From Actinomycetota bacterium (GTDB lineage: Bacteria; Actinomycetota; Aquicultoria; Aquicultorales; Aquicultoraceae), in the NCBI GenBank assembly GCA_018333515.1, contig JAGXSZ010000005.1:1-64000 (forward strand): 64,000 nucleotides of DNA, given 5' to 3'. The notes under the pieces are model-generated. The model was not told the DNA's origin. It did no database searches and saw nothing but the letters and a program-made list of their open reading frames with translations. Of this stretch, positions 63,756 through 64,000 are shown piece by piece. Each line of letters starts with the position of its first letter. The stretch's first letter is position 1. The position numbers were made by a program, and so were the translations under genes.

Positions 63756-64000
63756 ATGGAGCGCGTGCTTATTGATAGCTCTGTCTGGATAGACTTCTAC
63801 CGTCCCGAAAGAGCCCAAGACCTAAAATCTTCGGTAACAGAAGCGATCGAACTAGACATCGTTTCCGTTAATGGCACCATTGCCATGGAGGTACTCCAGG
63901 GTACAGCCAACGAATTTGGTTTTAAGAAAATTTTAGCCGATATGTGCGCTTTTAATAACCTACCGATAGATTGGGTTATTTACATGAAATCCGCGCGCCT
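63756..64000 (+). CDS. vapC: VapC-type PIN-domain ribonuclease (3' end outside window)
   Basis: The first 81 residues are seen: VLIDSSVWIDFYR (first acidic residue of the PIN site) and later MEVLQG (second). These are typical of VapC toxins, which cleave tRNA or rRNA. ATG 63756 directly follows the vapB stop. The rest of the domain lies beyond the window. Confidence 0.9.
   Translation, partial: MERVLIDSSVWIDFYRPERAQDLKSSVTEAIELDIVSVNGTIAMEVLQGTANEFGFKKILADMCAFNNLPIDWVIYMKSAR

Overview
The window is a chromosomal segment of a moderately GC-rich bacterium. Gene order (a WhiG/FliA-type sigma factor and xerC upstream of rpsB-tsf-pyrH-frr-uppS-cdsA-dxr-rseP-ispG-proS, plus cmk-plsC-ispH-DUF512-der-plsY-gpsA), a non-mevalonate isoprenoid route, several GTG/TTG starts and candidate leaderless promoters fit a deep-branching, probably anaerobic Actinomycetota or a related Gram-positive-type lineage. 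This is inferred from gene order and protein style; there is no rRNA in the window and no species can be named.

Layout. 0-5.6 kb: the end of a response regulator, an ABC-ATPase remnant, a TIM-barrel enzyme, a LarE sulfur transferase, then a metal-resistance unit (SmtB/CadC-type sensor, P1B ATPase, small ferredoxin). 5.6-31.9 kb: almost entirely minus-strand housekeeping genes: translation and cell-envelope genes, all of dxr/ispG/ispH, a secreted caspase-like protein beside a PepSY protein, queuosine genes (queH-queA-tgt-yajC), a trehalose-phosphate phosphatase with a GT4 enzyme, and the phospholipid/GTPase genes. 31.9-52.9 kb: accessory DNA on both strands: RelE-type toxin-antitoxin (TA) pair, SpoIIE phosphatase, hemerythrin, orphan NifQ-like protein, a very large lipoprotein with its own Lgt homologue, an SDR enzyme, a field of gene remnants, a NERD protein, an AT-rich nuclease-like two-gene unit, a MITE, AddAB and HicBA. 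52.9-60.3 kb: minus-strand aroA-tyrA-aroF-hisC and riboswitch-controlled cobT-cobS-cobC. 60.4-64 kb: a TA-dense tail (BrnTA, broken HicB, MazEF, VapBC) with two tRNA-Ala-like remnants.

How it fits together. In many Gram-positive-type genomes aroF-tyrA-aroA runs straight into cmk-plsC-ispH. Here the halves lie 21 kb apart, so the accessory block looks like material accumulated inside an ancestral operon; cmk now has its own plausible promoter. Small non-coding elements are a second theme: a REP-like palindrome at three loci, and two short inverted-repeat elements that each carry 5-bp target duplications.

The strongest candidates for undescribed biology are the secreted caspase-like/PepSY pair (16.5-18.0 kb), the lipoprotein-Lgt pair (36.3-39.8 kb), the AT-rich nuclease-like pair (44.3-45.3 kb), and the two MITE-like elements.
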